From UBA6168 sp041392505 (GTDB lineage: Bacteria > Bacteroidota > Bacteroidia > Chitinophagales > Saprospiraceae), in NCBI GenBank assembly GCA_041392505.1, contig JAWKLX010000045.1, forward strand, positions 11,000-74,999: 64,000 nucleotides of DNA. Direction: 5' to 3'. The notes beneath the pieces are model-generated. The model saw nothing but the letters and a program-made list of their open reading frames with translations. It searched no databases and was not told the DNA's origin. The stretch's first letter is position 1. The number at the start of each line of letters is the position of its first letter. Positions 17,996 to 26,870 of this stretch are shown in pieces. The position numbers and the translations under genes were made by a program.

Positions 17996-18247
17996 TTGGG
18001 AAATCATAACTACAAACACGACGAGAACTTCCATAAAGTTCATCCTGACCTCGCCGCCTTGTTCCGGGAAGTCGAACAAATAGAACGTGCCTTACTCCAA
18101 TTGAAGGCAAAGAAAAAATCGTTGAAAGACGAATTAAAATCCACCAATAATGAATTGGCAAAACGGCTGAACGCTTTAGAAAATTGGCAAATGAAAGGCG
18201 AAGAGGCAAGGGCGGATTCCAGAAAACGCAATCAAAACAGGCAATAG
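17996..18247 (+). CDS. Small predicted coiled-coil protein
   Basis: Hypothetical protein of 83 aa. The frame starts at TTG (17996); a TAA lies in frame at 17981, and no ATG occurs early, so TTG is the only plausible start. Residues 25-65 form a charged heptad region (EVEQIERALLQLKAKKKSL ... NNELAKRLNALENW) expected to be a coiled coil. A TAACTTTG at 17932-17939 may be a -7 element, although no -33 TTG was found at the right distance. A terminator follows at 18270. Function unknown; the length and TTG start keep confidence moderate. Confidence 0.55.
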   Translation: MGNHNYKHDENFHKVHPDLAALFREVEQIERALLQLKAKKKSLKDELKSTNNELAKRLNALENWQMKGEEARADSRKRNQNRQ

Positions 18248-18269
18248 AAATCCAATAAATTTGGATGAG

Positions 18270-18307
18270 AAAAGCGCTTTTATGGATTGACCATGGAAGC
18301 GCTTTTT
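18270..18307 (+). terminator. Intrinsic terminator
   Basis: AAAAGCGCTT and AAGCGCTTTTT form a hairpin with a T run between the small coiled-coil gene and the convergent FMN reductase gene; it may serve both strands. Confidence 0.6.
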
Positions 18308-18334
18308 GATTGCTGTAGATTCGAAATTAACTTT

Positions 18335-18874
18335 TTAGCCATGCAGTTCATTTTCAAACTTGGCTTTCTGTTCCGAGAATTGATGGAGCAATTCCTCGTC
18401 TAAAATTCCATTTTCTTCAGAAAAGTTGGTTTTAAAAAAGGGCAGGGAAAAGACAGCAGCAATCCTTCCTCCATTGAAGGGAAACCGCTGCATAGCGATG
18501 CCCAACACCGAAGCTCCCCCACGTCCGCCCGGGGAGGTGGCCATGAGAAACATGGGTTTGTCGGCCCAAGCATCCCCTTCCAATCTGGATGCCCAATCGA
18601 AAATATTTTTGAAGGCTGCAGCATAAGCACCATTGTGCTCGGCAAATGATATCAGGATGCCGTCATGCGATTCCACTAAAGATTTGAAACGTTTGGCCTC
18701 CTCGGGCACGCCGTTTTCCCTTTCCCGGTCAATGCTGAAAATCGGCATTTCAAAATCATTCAAATCGAGTATCGTTGGAGTGGAGTTGGCAACTTGTGAA
18801 GCAGCCCAGGTTGCCAGTTTTTGATTGATGGACCGACTGCTATTACTTGCTCCAAACGCCAATATTTTTTTCAT
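18335..18874 (-). CDS. NADPH-dependent FMN reductase-like flavoprotein
   Basis: Protein of 179 aa with a flavodoxin-like fold. The phosphate-binding loop is FGASNSSRSINQKLA after strand 1. Strand 3 with its loop reads DGILISFAEHNGAYAAAFKNIFDW, where the usual PEYN is replaced by AEHNG, and MATSPGGRGGASVLG follows strand 4, all typical of the NAD(P)H:FMN/azoreductase (ArsH/SsuE-like) family. It reduces flavins, quinones or azo compounds with NAD(P)H. It stands alone, flanked by terminators at 18270-18307 and 18952-18985. Confidence 0.86.
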   Translation of the reverse strand: MKKILAFGASNSSRSINQKLATWAASQVANSTPTILDLNDFEMPIFSIDRERENGVPEEAKRFKSLVESHDGILISFAEHNGAYAAAFKNIFDWASRLEGDAWADKPMFLMATSPGGRGGASVLGIAMQRFPFNGGRIAAVFSLPFFKTNFSEENGILDEELLHQFSEQKAKFENELHG

Positions 18875-18951
18875 AAAATTTAAGTTGTGTTTAGTATGTC
18901 AAATTTCCCCCACCAAACAGCAAGAACCGAAACAGGTTGATCTGGGGCACA

Positions 18952-18985
18952 AAAAACCTGATAGTTTTGAAAAACTATCAGGTTT
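18952..18985. terminator. Intrinsic terminator hairpin
   Basis: AAACCTGATAGTTTT and AAAACTATCAGGTTT form a near-perfect hairpin just downstream of the lipoprotein gene (minus strand, stop at 19010). Confidence 0.6.
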
Positions 18986-19009
18986 AGATAAGCAAATAAG
19001 CGTTAGCTC

Positions 19010-19573
19010 CTAATCTTGCAAATGCCCCCGGATGTTCCAATTGACCGATTCGGTGCCAGTCCTCCCCAAAAAAGTTTCCCAATTTTGAGTGATACTATCC
19101 CAAATCCAATCCCCACCTTCTTTCCGTGGCCCACTGTCGCAACCGATCGTTTGAGCGGTGGCATTATGGTCGACTTCAATGGCGATCCATAAATCTTCGC
19201 CTGTAATTTCCAGCGGCGGATCTACTTTAGTTATGACCCATTTTTGCACATCCACGTTGGCGGTAATGTCTTTTTCAAAAAGCACAACACCGGGTGATGA
19301 ACTGGTGCCACGGTCACGAACCAACAGTTTATAGGACACGGCCCCAGGAGCTAAAAATGCTTCAACCTCGTATAATTTCTTTCCGACGGCATCCTTCAAA
19401 TAGGAAGCAGGAAAACGAACGGCCAATTGATGGATGCCCGGAGCCAACTCTGGGGCGGAGGCATTGTCCCCGTCATAACTGAGCATGTCCAAATTACCAG
19501 ATGAACCATCATCATCGCCACAGGCGGCTAAGGAAAAAATGGACAGGACAAAAAGAAGGTGTGTTAATTTCAT
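19010..19573 (-). CDS. Predicted lipoprotein, function unknown
   Basis: Protein of 187 aa from the ATG at 19573, chosen because it gives a lipoprotein signal peptide MKLTHLLFVLSIFSLAAC with Cys at residue 18 followed by GDDDGSS, the acidic/Ser tail typical of surface lipoproteins in Bacteroidota. The rest is beta-rich with no recognised domain (HQLAVRFPASYL, EDLWIAIEVDHNATAQTIGCDSGP). Strands of this kind occur in lectin-like or sorting-associated folds, but no family is claimed. Divergent from the beta-helix lipoprotein at 19883. Confidence 0.75.
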   Translation of the reverse strand: MKLTHLLFVLSIFSLAACGDDDGSSGNLDMLSYDGDNASAPELAPGIHQLAVRFPASYLKDAVGKKLYEVEAFLAPGAVSYKLLVRDRGTSSSPGVVLFEKDITANVDVQKWVITKVDPPLEITGEDLWIAIEVDHNATAQTIGCDSGPRKEGGDWIWDSITQNWETFLGRTGTESVNWNIRGHLQD

Positions 19574-19882
19574 TATGCTATTTTTTAGATTGATTATTAA
19601 ATTGGTTATCGATTGCTGCAAATTTGAACAAATAACGACGGAACAGTTTCTAACGTGTTTTAGTGTTTCCATAAAGTATTGTTAAAAAGCATAAACCTTA
19701 ATCTATTTCTTTTCTTGGTCAATGAAAAGCCTCGCATTAGCGCAACAACCCTAAATGCCACTCCGTACTGTCCGCAACAAAAATGTTTTCCTTTTTACCC
19801 TACTTTTGCCCCATAAAAATTACATCCATTGTTTCCCCATTTCTACACTGCTGAAACGAGGAAACAATCGCATCGTGAATCA
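19574..19882. other. Divergent intergenic region between two lipoprotein genes
   Basis: 309 nt, AT-rich, separating two divergent lipoprotein genes. No gene, strong hairpin or full promoter pair was recognised. Confidence 0.45.
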
Positions 19883-21382
19883 ATGAAATACCTCTTGCTC
19901 GCCATACCGATATACTTTCTTTTCTTTTCCTGCAACAAGGACGAAACCTTCACCACGTCCAGCAGCGACAAGCTTGAATTTTCGGTGGATACGCTTTTCT
20001 TTGATACCATTTTCACGGAGATAGGTTCTGCCACCCGCTTTTTCCGGGTGTACAACCGGGCCGACCAAAGCATCCGCATCAACAAAATTTCTCTTAAAGG
20101 GAACAATCAATCCAAGTTCAATTTGAATGTGGACGGCATCCCCGGCGACACACATGAGGAGGTTGTTATTTACCCAAACGACAGTATTTACGTTTTTGCA
20201 GAGGTTAAAATCAACCCGGACGAACCGCTTTCTGAAAGCCCTTATTTCGTGTTTGACGAGGTGGTTTTTGAAACCAACGGCAATACCCAGTCGGTCATCC
20301 TCGGCGCTTGGGGACAAAACGCTAATTATTTCCCCAGCCGTTTCCACAAAGACAGCGTAGCTGTTTTCACCTGCACGGGCGACCTCACTTGGGACGACCC
20401 AAAACCTTATGTGCTGTACGGCATCGTTGCCTTCGTGGACTGTCAGCTAAACATACCGGCGGGCGCCCGCATCCATGTACACGGAGGTTTGTCGAAGGTT
20501 ATCGATGAAATGGGCAAACCAGTCATTTACAATTCTGGCCGTTTGGTGATGGGGGAAAATGCAAAACTCAATGTGCAGGGTACGGTCGAAAACCCCGTCA
20601 TTTTTGAGGGAGACCGTACGGAAGACGACCTGGGCTTTGATTTTAAAGATGCAGACGGCCAGTGGACTGGGATCATCTTTTCGGCTGGTAGTCAGGGCAA
20701 TGTGATGGAAAATGCCATTGTAAAAAATTCGCTCTTTGGCATGTATGTAGACTCCTCGGCGGAGGTTTCCCTGAAAAATGTGCAGATTTATAATACTTCT
20801 GGCCCGGGTATTTTTGCCTATCACGCTAAGGTAAATGCGGAAAATTGCCTTTTTTACAACAACAACACCAACGCCGTGCAACTCACTTTTGGCGGTGATT
20901 ATAATTTCGACTACTGTACCCTTGCCAATTATGGCACAGACGCCTCCGCACTCAGCATGACCAATGGCACCTGTTACGACCCGGACTGTGTCAATGCTGC
21001 TGCCTATCGCCTCAATGCCTATTTCCGCAACAGCATCATTTACGGCTCATTGGCCGATGAAATTTTCCTGTTGGATTTCACCGGCTCACAAGGTGCTGAC
21101 CGGGTAGCTTTGAATTATAATTTTGAAAAATGCATCATTCGGGCGAGGGATATTAATGATGCAGAAAGGGGGTACCCCGATTTTTATGATTACTGCGATT
21201 GTTTCATTGCCCAACCCAGCGACGCTATTTTTGTCAGCATCAACGAGGATGATTACCACCTCGACACCTTATCCGTGGCCGAGCAAAAAGCAGTCCCGCT
21301 AAACGGAATTTTGTTTGATCTGGAAGGCAACACCCGAGACCCTATCAATCCGGATTTGGGGTGTTTTGAATACCAGTATTAG
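19883..21382 (+). CDS. Right-handed parallel beta-helix lipoprotein
   Basis: Protein of 499 aa from the ATG at 19883 (an ATG 18 codons upstream would bury the lipobox). Signal peptide MKYLLLAIPIYFLFFSC has Cys at residue 17. After a beta-sandwich-like N-terminal part (FDTIFTEIGSATRFFRVYN), residues from about 190 show the rungs of a parallel beta-helix: GRLVMGENAKLNVQGT, NPVIFEGDR, WTGIIFSAGSQGNVMENA, VSLKNVQIYNTSGPGIFAY, NAENCLFYNNNTNAVQL. The C-terminus PDLGCFEYQY resembles the 'choice-of-anchor Q' ending. It is probably surface-exposed and binds or processes polysaccharide. No catalytic residues are assigned. Confidence 0.82.
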   Translation: MKYLLLAIPIYFLFFSCNKDETFTTSSSDKLEFSVDTLFFDTIFTEIGSATRFFRVYNRADQSIRINKISLKGNNQSKFNLNVDGIPGDTHEEVVIYPNDSIYVFAEVKINPDEPLSESPYFVFDEVVFETNGNTQSVILGAWGQNANYFPSRFHKDSVAVFTCTGDLTWDDPKPYVLYGIVAFVDCQLNIPAGARIHVHGGLSKVIDEMGKPVIYNSGRLVMGENAKLNVQGTVENPVIFEGDRTEDDLGFDFKDADGQWTGIIFSAGSQGNVMENAIVKNSLFGMYVDSSAEVSLKNVQIYNTSGPGIFAYHAKVNAENCLFYNNNTNAVQLTFGGDYNFDYCTLANYGTDASALSMTNGTCYDPDCVNAAAYRLNAYFRNSIIYGSLADEIFLLDFTGSQGADRVALNYNFEKCIIRARDINDAERGYPDFYDYCDCFIAQPSDAIFVSINEDDYHLDTLSVAEQKAVPLNGILFDLEGNTRDPINPDLGCFEYQY

Positions 21383-21480
21383 TTTTCAGTTTGAGCGTAG
21401 CGAAATCCCGAACTTGCTTCGGGACGGCAGTCCTCAGTTCTCAGTCGGCAGTTCGCAGTCCACGGTTGGCAGTTGTTGAC
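21383..21480. repeat. Low-complexity CAGTTCGCAGT repeat, left half of an inverted pair
   Basis: Degenerate tandem copies of CAGT(T/C)C(G/T)CAG after the stop at 21382. Reverse-complement copies (CTGCGAACTG) follow at about 21766-21808, before the stop of the YceI lipoprotein gene. The two blocks bracket the fold-back element at 21517-21707, forming an outer stem. Confidence 0.55.
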
Positions 21481-21516
21481 ACCAGTCGGTATTTAGCAAG
21501 GATTTTAAAAAAGATC

Positions 21517-21707
21517 GTTCTTTGACAAATCCTGTGGAACGGATCAAGTAATCAGGGTTTTAAGTGAGTGGAAAATTTTTTCAAAATTTTCCACTCACTT
21601 AAAACCCTGATAGAGAGGGAGGTGAAAAAATAAAAAATTGAAAATTTTTTATTTTTTCACCTCCCTCTCTCCTTGTTTTTTCTGCTCCACGGGATTTGTC
21701 AAAGAAC
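21517..21707. repeat. Compound fold-back element with two long perfect hairpins
   Basis: This lies in the gene-free stretch 21383-21811, between two convergent genes. Outer arms are GTTCTTTGACAAATCCTGTG (from 21517) and CACGGGATTTGTCAAAGAAC (to 21707), with one mismatch over this length. Inside, 21551-21611 is a hairpin with 29-bp perfect arms starting ATCAGGGTTTTAAG around loop TTC. Directly after it, 21612-21670 is a second, about 28 bp, starting AGAGAGGGAGGTG around loop GAA. Same architecture as the element at 9.6 kb but with no sequence in common. Confidence 0.87.
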
Positions 21708-21715
21708 CAAAAAGA

Positions 21716-21753
21716 TAAAACGGCCATCCATATTTAAATGGATGGCCGTTTTA
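21716..21753. terminator. Bidirectional terminator hairpin
   Basis: AAAACGGCCATCCAT and ATGGATGGCCGTTTTA form a strong hairpin with flanking A/T runs between convergent genes (stops at 21382 and 21812). Confidence 0.65.
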
Positions 21754-21811
21754 TTTTTAGATGGCAGCTGCCGACTGAGAACTGCGAACTGCCTACTGCG
21801 AACTGAAAAGG

Positions 21812-22492
21812 CTACTGTTCAGCCACTTGCGCGTTAGCCACCAAGTTGATTTTCAGCTTCACGTCGTCAGCGATCAATTGATCTTGAATAGTGCCGATTA
21901 CACCTGATCCGAAGTTCACACCCCATTCAGTACGGTTGATGGTGAACTCAGGCGTTGTTATCACTATACTGCCTTCATTAACGTTAATTTGTGCAGGAAT
22001 CTCAATGCCCTTCGTTGTTTCTTTCAGAGTCAAGTTACCTTTCACCATGTAGTTAGCCTCAGCATTATCAGCCAACGGGGCAATGCCGGTCATTTCAAAT
22101 TTACCAGTAGGGTATTTCTCTACTTCAAAGAAATCACCTGATTTCAGGTGGCCTTCTAATTTCAACTTTTTGTCTGGTGTTTCAGCCAAATCAGTGCTTT
22201 CCAAAGAAGTAACGTCAATGACGAAATTGCCACTTTCAGGCATGCCGTCTTTGGCATTGATAGTGCCACCTTGCAATTTGATTGTACCTACGTGCCCATA
22301 CTTACCAGGCTTATATCCTTCCCAATTGATAACACTGGAAGAAGTGTTAACAGTATAAGGAATAGCAGTGGCAGTTGCCTCCGCAGGAGCTTCAGTTGTC
22401 TCGGTAGTGGTGGCTGCTTCGTTGGAAGAGCCGCTCTGACAAGCGATGAACATACCGGAGAGTAAAGTCAAAAGAAAAAATAACTTTTTCAT
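21812..22492 (-). CDS. YceI family lipoprotein
   Basis: Protein of 226 aa with lipoprotein signal MKKLFFLLTLLSGMFIAC (Cys 18) and a Thr/Ala/Glu-rich linker (TTTETTEAPAEATATA). The YceI lipocalin-like domain starts at YTVNTSSSVINWEGYKPGKYGHVGTI, with GNFVIDVTSLESTDL, FFEVEKYPTGKFEMTGI, GNLTLKETTKGIEIPA and the final FTINRTEWGVNFGSG. It is distinct from the shorter, soluble YceI-like protein at 2374-2931. Members bind long-chain isoprenoids; a periplasmic lipid or quinone carrier role is possible. The convergent gene and terminator lie downstream. Confidence 0.9.
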   Translation of the reverse strand: MKKLFFLLTLLSGMFIACQSGSSNEAATTTETTEAPAEATATAIPYTVNTSSSVINWEGYKPGKYGHVGTIKLQGGTINAKDGMPESGNFVIDVTSLESTDLAETPDKKLKLEGHLKSGDFFEVEKYPTGKFEMTGIAPLADNAEANYMVKGNLTLKETTKGIEIPAQINVNEGSIVITTPEFTINRTEWGVNFGSGVIGTIQDQLIADDVKLKINLVANAQVAEQ

Positions 22493-22614
22493 TAAAGTTG
22501 TGAATTGATTTAGTTGAGAAAAATGATGAGAAATTTATTGGAAAAATTCCAACAAGACGGTAAAACAGTTGAACTGCAAAAATGTTAACTGAAAGCCTAA
22601 TTAATTGTAGGTAC

Positions 22615-23067
22615 ATGAAAAAATATTTCCACAAAATAAAAGGCTTGTTCCAACAAGGGACATAGCCAAAGGCGCTGGCACTGAGCACGACCATTGGCGT
22701 ATTGCTCGGCCTGTTCCCCGTTTTGGGCTTCACGACCTGGCTCATCCCGATCATCGCCCTTCGCCTACGCCTGAACATCGCTTTGATGCTGGCACTGAGC
22801 TATCTGGCTTGGCCGTTGCAGATTTTGCTTATCATCCCTTTCCTACGGTTTGGGGAATGGCTTTGGGAAATGCCGCCTTTTCCGCTCACTTTGGAAAAAA
22901 TGCAGGCGGCATTTGAGGCCAGTTTCCTCGGGGCCATCAACCATTTCTGGACGGCCAACCTTTGTGCTGCGGCAGGTTGGCTGGTGGTGATGTTGCCGGT
23001 GGGGGTGGTGCTGTATTATTCGCTGGTGCCAGTTTTTAGGTATTTTTTGCAAAAGCAGGAAGTGTAA
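22615..23067 (+). pseudogene. DUF2062 membrane protein interrupted by an in-frame TAG
   Basis: Reading from the ATG at 22615 gives MKKYFHKIKGLFQQGT, then TAG at 22663-22665, then PKALALSTTIGVLLGLFPVLG... to 23067 in the same frame. The joined sequence matches the DUF2062 layout: basic N-terminus, 'QGxSPxxLALS' segment, then two or three helices (LGLFPVLGFTTWLIPII, LMLALSYLAWPLQILLIIP, AAAGWLVVMLPVGVVLYY). The stop falls inside the conserved N-terminal segment. TAG is used as a normal terminator by neighbours (for example lon), so recoding is unlikely. A shortened product could start at TTG 22702, but it would lack the conserved N-terminus. Either a pseudogene or a one-base sequence error. Confidence 0.7.
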
Positions 23068-23203
23068 TTATAGTTGGATTAAACCCCTTCCCTTCTCAAG
23101 CGTTATTCCTGCAAAACCTAACCTTTAACTCGGATTTTCCAATCCGCAAAGATTGAATGAAACCGCTCGGATTAGCGAATCTGAACTACAAGATCTCAAA
23201 AAT

Positions 23204-25657
23204 ATGACGCCACCCAACAAGGACTACGAACAACCTGAAATCATTGAAAACGAAGATTTTATAGAAGAAACCAACGGCGAAGACGTGATCGAAGAATCAG
23301 CTTTTAGCAAAGAAGTACAGCCGTTAAAACGAACCTTACCTGCCAACCTGACGATACTGCCCGTTTTCCAAAAACCAGTTTTCCCAGGTATCCCTACCCC
23401 ACTGACTTTTTCCGGGGAAGCGACCATCAAAGCGATCAAGGAGGCCATTGAAAAAAACAATGGTTACCTGGGGGTGGTACTGGCCAACGAATCGGGAACG
23501 CCCGGCGAGCTGGAATTTCATCAAACAGGAACAGCCTTTCAAATCCTGCGAGTCGCACCGGTGGCACCACAGATTATTCAAGTGGTTGGCCAAGGGATTA
23601 CCCGTTTTACCAAAAAGAAAGTGCTGTTTGTGCAGCCCTACATCAAATGGGAAGTGGACTACCACTATGATTCTACCAAGCCAGTAACGCCGGAATTGAA
23701 AGCCTACATGCTGTCGATCGGGTCAGATCTGAAATCCCTGCTGCAGCTAAACCCCATTTTCAAAGAACAGCTCAACTTGGTGGTCTCCCAACTCAACTAC
23801 GAAGAACCGGGCCTGACCATGGACGTCATTTCCAGCTTGCTGACGGCAAGCCCCGAAAAGTTGCAAGAACTCCTCGAAACATTCGACCTCTACGCCAGGG
23901 CCAATATCCTTTTGCGATTGATCAAGGAAGAACTGGAAGTTGCTCAGATTCAGGAAAAAATCCAAAAGGAGATCGATACGCAGGTCAATAAACAGCAAAA
24001 GGAATTTTTCCTGCGGGAACAATTGAGTGCCATCAAAAAAGAGCTCGGCATGGAAAAGGAAGAGAGCGAAACCGAGATCGAAAAAATTCAGAAAAGGCTG
24101 GCTGGCAAACAACTCTCGGAGGAAGCCCAAAAGGTGGTGAGCGAAGAGTTGGAAAAATTGAAAACGCTCAATGCCCAGTCGCCAGAATTCGCCGTCACTC
24201 GAAACTACCTCGAACTGATCGCCGAACTTCCCTGGGGCATCTATTCGGAAGACAATCATGACATCAAGAAGGCCAGGGCCATCCTCGACGCCGACCATTA
24301 TGGCCTAACTGATGTGAAGGAACTGATCCTCGAATTCCTCAGTGCGATCATCAAACGGGGCAGCATCGGTGGTTCGATCATTTGCTTGGTCGGCCCTCCG
24401 GGGGTTGGCAAAACATCCATCGGGCAAAGCATTGCGGATGCACTTGGGCGCAAGTTTTTCCGCTTTTCGGTCGGTGGTATGCGGGACGAAGCAGAGATCA
24501 AAGGGCACCGACGCACCTACATTGGTGCGATGGCGGGTAAACTGATCCAAGCCCTGAAACGGATGGAAACCTCCAATCCTGTGATCATGCTCGACGAAAT
24601 CGACAAGATCGGGACCAGCTTTCGGGGTGATCCGGCAAGTGCCCTGTTGGAAGTGCTTGATCCGGCACAAAATTCTGCCTTCCTCGACCACTACCTCGAC
24701 ATCCCGTTCGATTTGTCAAAAGTGCTATTTGTGACGACGGCCAACCAATTGGATACGATCCCCCCTCCTCTACTCGACCGGATGGAGGTGATCCGACTGA
24801 GCGGCTATATTTTGGAAGAAAAAGTACAGATTGCCAAAAAGTACCTGATTCCCCGCCAATTAAAAGAGCACGGCTTCAAGGCTAATGATGTGAAATTCAA
24901 AGACGCTGCGGTCAAAATGATTGCCGATAAATATGCCCGCGAGGCGGGGGTGCGGAATTTGGAAAAACAGATCCGAAAGATCGTCCGCAAAGTGACCATG
25001 AAATCAGCGGAAAATGGGCAAAAAACCTTTACCATCAACGCCAAGGATATAGAAACCTACTTGGGCAAACCCATTTTTTCTACCGAAAAATTATATCCCA
25101 AACCGATCCCCGGCATAGTGCTCGGGCTCGCTTATACCGCTTATGGTGGAGCCACTTTGTATATCGAAGCAGCGGCCGTTACCAGTAAAGGCGGGGGATT
25201 CAAGCAGACCGGACAACTCGGCGATGTGATGAAAGAAAGTGCCCAAATCGCCCACAGCTACGTCCGTTCACTCTTGATGAAGCAAGATCCGCCCAACACG
25301 TTTTTTGATGAAAATGCCATCCACCTCCATGTGCCTGCGGGGGCGACCCCCAAAGATGGCCCATCGGCAGGCATCACGATGGCACTGGCGCTGTATTCTT
25401 TGGCTACTGGAAAAGCGGTCAAAAACAACCTCGCCATGACGGGAGAACTGACCCTCACGGGTAAAGTGCTACCCATCGGTGGGGTTAAGGAAAAAACCAT
25501 CGGCGCCCGTCGGGTCGGCATCAAAACGCTGATTTTCCCAATCGACAATAAAAAGGATTTCGAGGAATTGCCAGAATATATCAAGGAGGGGCTGCATGTC
25601 CATTTTGCCGATTATTTTGAGGATGTATTGGCGGTGGCGTATGGGAAAAAGAAGTAG
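23204..25657 (+). CDS. lon: ATP-dependent protease Lon
   Basis: LonA-type cytosolic AAA+ serine protease, 817 aa from the ATG at 23204. A TTG at 23153 would add 17 residues and is also possible. The N-terminal substrate-recognition domain begins near LPANLTILPVFQKPVFPG. A coiled-coil region (EVAQIQEKIQKEIDTQVNKQQ) leads into the AAA+ module with Walker A GPPGVGKTS, Walker B VIMLDEIDKIG and VGGMRDEAEIKGHRRTY. The C-terminal protease has catalytic Ser in PKDGPSAGITMAL and the Lys region PIGGVKEKTIGARR. It degrades misfolded and regulatory proteins. It stands alone and is followed by a strong palindrome at 25684. The extended acidic N-terminus (PEIIENEDFIEETNGED) is typical of Bacteroidota Lon. 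Confidence 0.96.
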   Translation: MTPPNKDYEQPEIIENEDFIEETNGEDVIEESAFSKEVQPLKRTLPANLTILPVFQKPVFPGIPTPLTFSGEATIKAIKEAIEKNNGYLGVVLANESGTPGELEFHQTGTAFQILRVAPVAPQIIQVVGQGITRFTKKKVLFVQPYIKWEVDYHYDSTKPVTPELKAYMLSIGSDLKSLLQLNPIFKEQLNLVVSQLNYEEPGLTMDVISSLLTASPEKLQELLETFDLYARANILLRLIKEELEVAQIQEKIQKEIDTQVNKQQKEFFLREQLSAIKKELGMEKEESETEIEKIQKRLAGKQLSEEAQKVVSEELEKLKTLNAQSPEFAVTRNYLELIAELPWGIYSEDNHDIKKARAILDADHYGLTDVKELILEFLSAIIKRGSIGGSIICLVGPPGVGKTSIGQSIADALGRKFFRFSVGGMRDEAEIKGHRRTYIGAMAGKLIQALKRMETSNPVIMLDEIDKIGTSFRGDPASALLEVLDPAQNSAFLDHYLDIPFDLSKVLFVTTANQLDTIPPPLLDRMEVIRLSGYILEEKVQIAKKYLIPRQLKEHGFKANDVKFKDAAVKMIADKYAREAGVRNLEKQIRKIVRKVTMKSAENGQKTFTINAKDIETYLGKPIFSTEKLYPKPIPGIVLGLAYTAYGGATLYIEAAAVTSKGGGFKQTGQLGDVMKESAQIAHSYVRSLLMKQDPPNTFFDENAIHLHVPAGATPKDGPSAGITMALALYSLATGKAVKNNLAMTGELTLTGKVLPIGGVKEKTIGARRVGIKTLIFPIDNKKDFEELPEYIKEGLHVHFADYFEDVLAVAYGKKK

Positions 25658-25683
25658 AGTAAACTGACCTTTTCAAAGAAGAC

Positions 25684-25726
25684 TATAAACGACAAACGGG
25701 GCGAATCGCCCCGTTTGTCGTTTATA
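25684..25726. terminator. Terminator-like perfect hairpin
   Basis: TATAAACGACAAACGGGGCG and its exact complement form a perfect ~20-bp hairpin with a very short loop, between convergent genes (lon stop 25657, GNAT stop 25811). Its arm perfection resembles the hairpins inside the compound fold-back elements. Confidence 0.65.
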
Positions 25727-25810
25727 AAATTAGACGTTCATCAGGTCGTCCCAAAATGCCCTTCTAATCGCCTTCAACAGTAGACCTGTAATCAATGGCG
25801 AAAAAAATTA

Positions 25811-26281
25811 TCAGTCGTCCTTAACCCACCTAATTTTTACTGCCGATAATTTATCCAACTCCAACCGTTCATCAGCCAACACTTCAAAACCATTTTTTTT
25901 ATAAAACCCCAATGGAGAGCGGTAAACGTCCCCGTTTCTTTTCTTGTAGCGGTCGTGATCCGTCAACCAACCAAACAGTTCCGTTTCCGTTTTTTTAGCC
26001 TTTGCCAACAGCGCTGAACCAACGCCTTTACCCTGTATTTCACTGGATAAAATAATGACAAACCACTTGGCATTGTCCCGGAGGAAATGAAAATACCAGC
26101 CCATAATGGTTCCATCATTAGCTTCTACCAGGAAATGTTCAACGTTGATTAATTTATCTAAATATCCGTCGAAGGCTGCCATATCTGAGTATCCTAATTG
26201 TGCGGGGTACTCATTGTCCCAAAGCTCCAGCAGGGCTGCCTTTTGGTAAATGGTCAGTGTTTTATATCGGCTAATTTTCAT
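25811..26281 (-). CDS. GNAT family N-acetyltransferase
   Basis: Protein of 156 aa. The acetyl-CoA binding loop is IQGKGVGSALLAKAKK (Q-G-K-G-V-G) after strand 4 (WFVIILSSEI). The C-terminal part SPLGFYKKNGFEVLADERLEL is the usual Y-x-x-x-G-F motif. The N-terminal half (YKTLTIYQKAALLELWDNEYP) is a family-specific substrate cap. Substrate unknown. A possible -7 element TATTTTTG lies at 26322-26315 on the minus strand, with no clear -33. Divergent from the methylmalonyl-CoA epimerase gene. Confidence 0.82.
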   Translation of the reverse strand: MKISRYKTLTIYQKAALLELWDNEYPAQLGYSDMAAFDGYLDKLINVEHFLVEANDGTIMGWYFHFLRDNAKWFVIILSSEIQGKGVGSALLAKAKKTETELFGWLTDHDRYKKRNGDVYRSPLGFYKKNGFEVLADERLELDKLSAVKIRWVKDD

Positions 26282-26394
26282 TGATTTTCAGCAAGACTTT
26301 ATTCTCAAATAAAACAAAAATAAACCAAGCTGTTGATTGTCACGCCGAATTCCATTTTTCTTCCCACTTTTGGCCCTTTAAAAAATTGACATAG

Positions 26395-26793
26395 ATGAAA
26401 CGACTGGAACATATCGGCATTGCCGTAAAAGACTTGCAGGCCAGCAATGAATTGTTCGCCAAACTCTTGGGCCAAGAACCTTATAAAATAGAGGAAGTCG
26501 CCTCGGAAAACGTGCTGACCTCCTTTTTCAAAACAGGCCAATCGAAAGTAGAATTGTTGGTAGGTACATCGCCAGAAAGTGCCATTTCCAAATTTATCGA
26601 AAAAAAAGGCGAAGGCATCCACCATGTTGCCTTCGAGGTGGAAGACATTGTAGCCGAAATGCAACGCCTTGAAAAAGAAGGGTTTGTCATCCTGAACAAA
26701 GAACCCAAGCGGGGCGCAGACAACAAACTGGTCTGTTTCATCCACCCCAAATCAGCCAACGGGGTGCTGGTCGAACTTTGTCAAAGTATATAA
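26395..26793 (+). CDS. mce: Methylmalonyl-CoA epimerase
   Basis: Protein of 132 aa in the vicinal oxygen chelate (glyoxalase) fold. The start MKRLEHIGIAVKDLQASN has the metal-binding His. FFKTGQSKVELLVGTSPESAISKF, GEGIHHVAFEVEDI (second His) and GVLVELCQ (final Glu) complete the diagnostic pattern of methylmalonyl-CoA epimerase. It interconverts (2R)- and (2S)-methylmalonyl-CoA in propionate and odd-chain fatty acid metabolism, acting with B12-dependent mutase in the cytosol. Mutase genes are not in the window. Normal full length. Confidence 0.93.
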   Translation: MKRLEHIGIAVKDLQASNELFAKLLGQEPYKIEEVASENVLTSFFKTGQSKVELLVGTSPESAISKFIEKKGEGIHHVAFEVEDIVAEMQRLEKEGFVILNKEPKRGADNKLVCFIHPKSANGVLVELCQSI

Positions 26794-26870
26794 TGGTGAA
26801 TGAGGAGAGGTAAATGGTTAATGCCCTTTCTACATTCACCTCTCACCATTCACCCTTCACCATTTAGATT

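Noticed and set aside
22663..22665. TAG read as a sense codon (suppression or pyrrolysine-like recoding)
   Set aside because: TAG ends other genes normally in this window (lon, the 45249 gene, the 41216-43148 gene), and no reason for local recoding is visible.
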